From JAFDZV01 sp035549015 (lineage in GTDB: Bacteria; Bacteroidota; Ignavibacteria; OLB7), in the NCBI GenBank assembly GCA_035549015.1, contig DASZRW010000130.1, forward strand, positions 30,524 to 94,523: a stretch of 64,000 nucleotides of DNA, given 5' to 3'. The notes under the pieces were generated by a model. The model was not told the DNA's origin. It did no database searches and saw only the letters and a program-made list of their open reading frames with translations. Positions within the stretch are counted from its first letter, which is position 1. Every line of letters begins with the position of its first letter. Of the stretch, positions 63,861 to 64,000 are shown in pieces. Position numbers and translations under genes: made by a program.

Positions 63861-64000
63861 TGGCCTGCCCCCGCTATTGTGGACATAATTTGATGGAAGA
63901 AAATACCTGCTCAAATTCGACGGGACTGCGATAGTCGAGCGTCGAGTGCAGGCGCTCGCGGTTGTAAAATGCCTCGATGTAGTCGAAGATGCTTCGCCGC
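63861..64000 (-). mobile_element. left end of an IS3-family insertion sequence
   Basis: The terminal sequence begins TGGCCTGCCCCCGCTATTGTGGACA in two parts: TGGCCTGCCCCC (63861-63872) and GCTATTGTGGACA (63873-63885), matching the TG...GGACA form of IS3-family inverted repeats. The transposase C-terminus lies directly inside. The element continues beyond the window. The three or four bases before it (ACC/CACC) would be the expected target duplication. Confidence 0.8.
63874..64000 (-). CDS. IS3-family transposase OrfB, C-terminal part
   Basis: 41 residues are in the window. RSIFDYIEAFYNRERLHS followed by TLDYRSPVEFEQ is the closing segment of the DDE integrase core of IS3-family OrfB, including the region of the catalytic Glu helix end (YN-x-R-x-H-S). 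The stop codon lies in the terminal repeat, as is common for this family. The N-terminus and OrfA are outside. Confidence 0.88.
   Translation of the reverse strand, partial: RRSIFDYIEAFYNRERLHSTLDYRSPVEFEQVFSSIKLCPQ

Noticed and set aside
1..64000. tRNA or rRNA genes
   Set aside because: T-loop-like GGTTCGA stretches (for example near 7135) lie inside coding sequence and no cloverleaf or rRNA segment was found by eye.

Overview
The window looks like chromosomal DNA of a high-GC member of the Bacteroidota/Chlorobiota side of the FCB group (Kapabacteria- or Ignavibacteria-like); the phylum call is an inference. The evidence is: at least five, probably six, secreted proteins ending in a type IX secretion (T9SS/Por)-like sorting domain; a PorE-like OmpA/beta-propeller lipid- or wall-anchored protein; a ~170-residue protein family characteristic of Bacteroidota (often mislabelled 'ABC transporter ATPase'); an M949_RS01915-type lipoprotein; DUF1573; and promoters of the Bacteroidota kind (TTTG, about 19-20 nt, TAnnTTTG), here often with a TAnnTTCG variant of the -7 box. 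Few genes have a clear Shine-Dalgarno sequence.

Layout. 1-5.5 kb: 3' end of a GH18 endoglycosidase, a structured non-coding stretch, then DUF4921 (GalT-like), phosphohexomutase and enolase on the minus strand. 5.5-8.1 kb: a gene-poor island holding a DUF262-HNH protein, a defence candidate. 8.3-10.5 kb: two DGPF/YCII genes plus an ECF42-like sigma factor. 10.5-19 kb: envelope proteins (M949-type lipoprotein, DUF1579, T9SS propeller protein, OmpA/PD40 protein, DUF1573 lipoprotein) and a GT9 glycosyltransferase. 20-27 kb: a 0.8-kb intergenic region with two tandem copies of an apparently undescribed structured RNA, followed by a response regulator, a five-PAS histidine kinase with a degenerate receiver, and a second PAS kinase; two near-identical promoter sites fit autoregulation. 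27-32 kb: LamG protein, a double OmpA-domain barrel protein and a His/Gly-rich lipoprotein. 32-37.5 kb: a divergently transcribed porin and an extracytosolic flavinylation operon (FMN-binding protein, membrane protein, ApbE, then a Tat-exported amine oxidase) sharing a palindromic operator. 37.6-47.5 kb: kelch T9SS protein, barrel protein, coiled-coil protein, fumarase, and a Cys-rich protein coupled to a T9SS propeller protein. 47.7-55 kb: uvrC with an acidic tail, an SDR, a repeat T9SS protein and a BNR T9SS protein. 55.2-60.6 kb: a complete liv branched-chain amino-acid ABC operon with an embedded SRPBCC gene. 60.9-64 kb: a T9SS-type gene broken twice, by a G-run frameshift and by an IS3-family insertion whose left end is at 63861.

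The most novel signal is the tandem RNA pair at 20096-20557: both copies keep two loop sequences while the supporting stems change by compensatory substitutions, and each ends in an intrinsic terminator.
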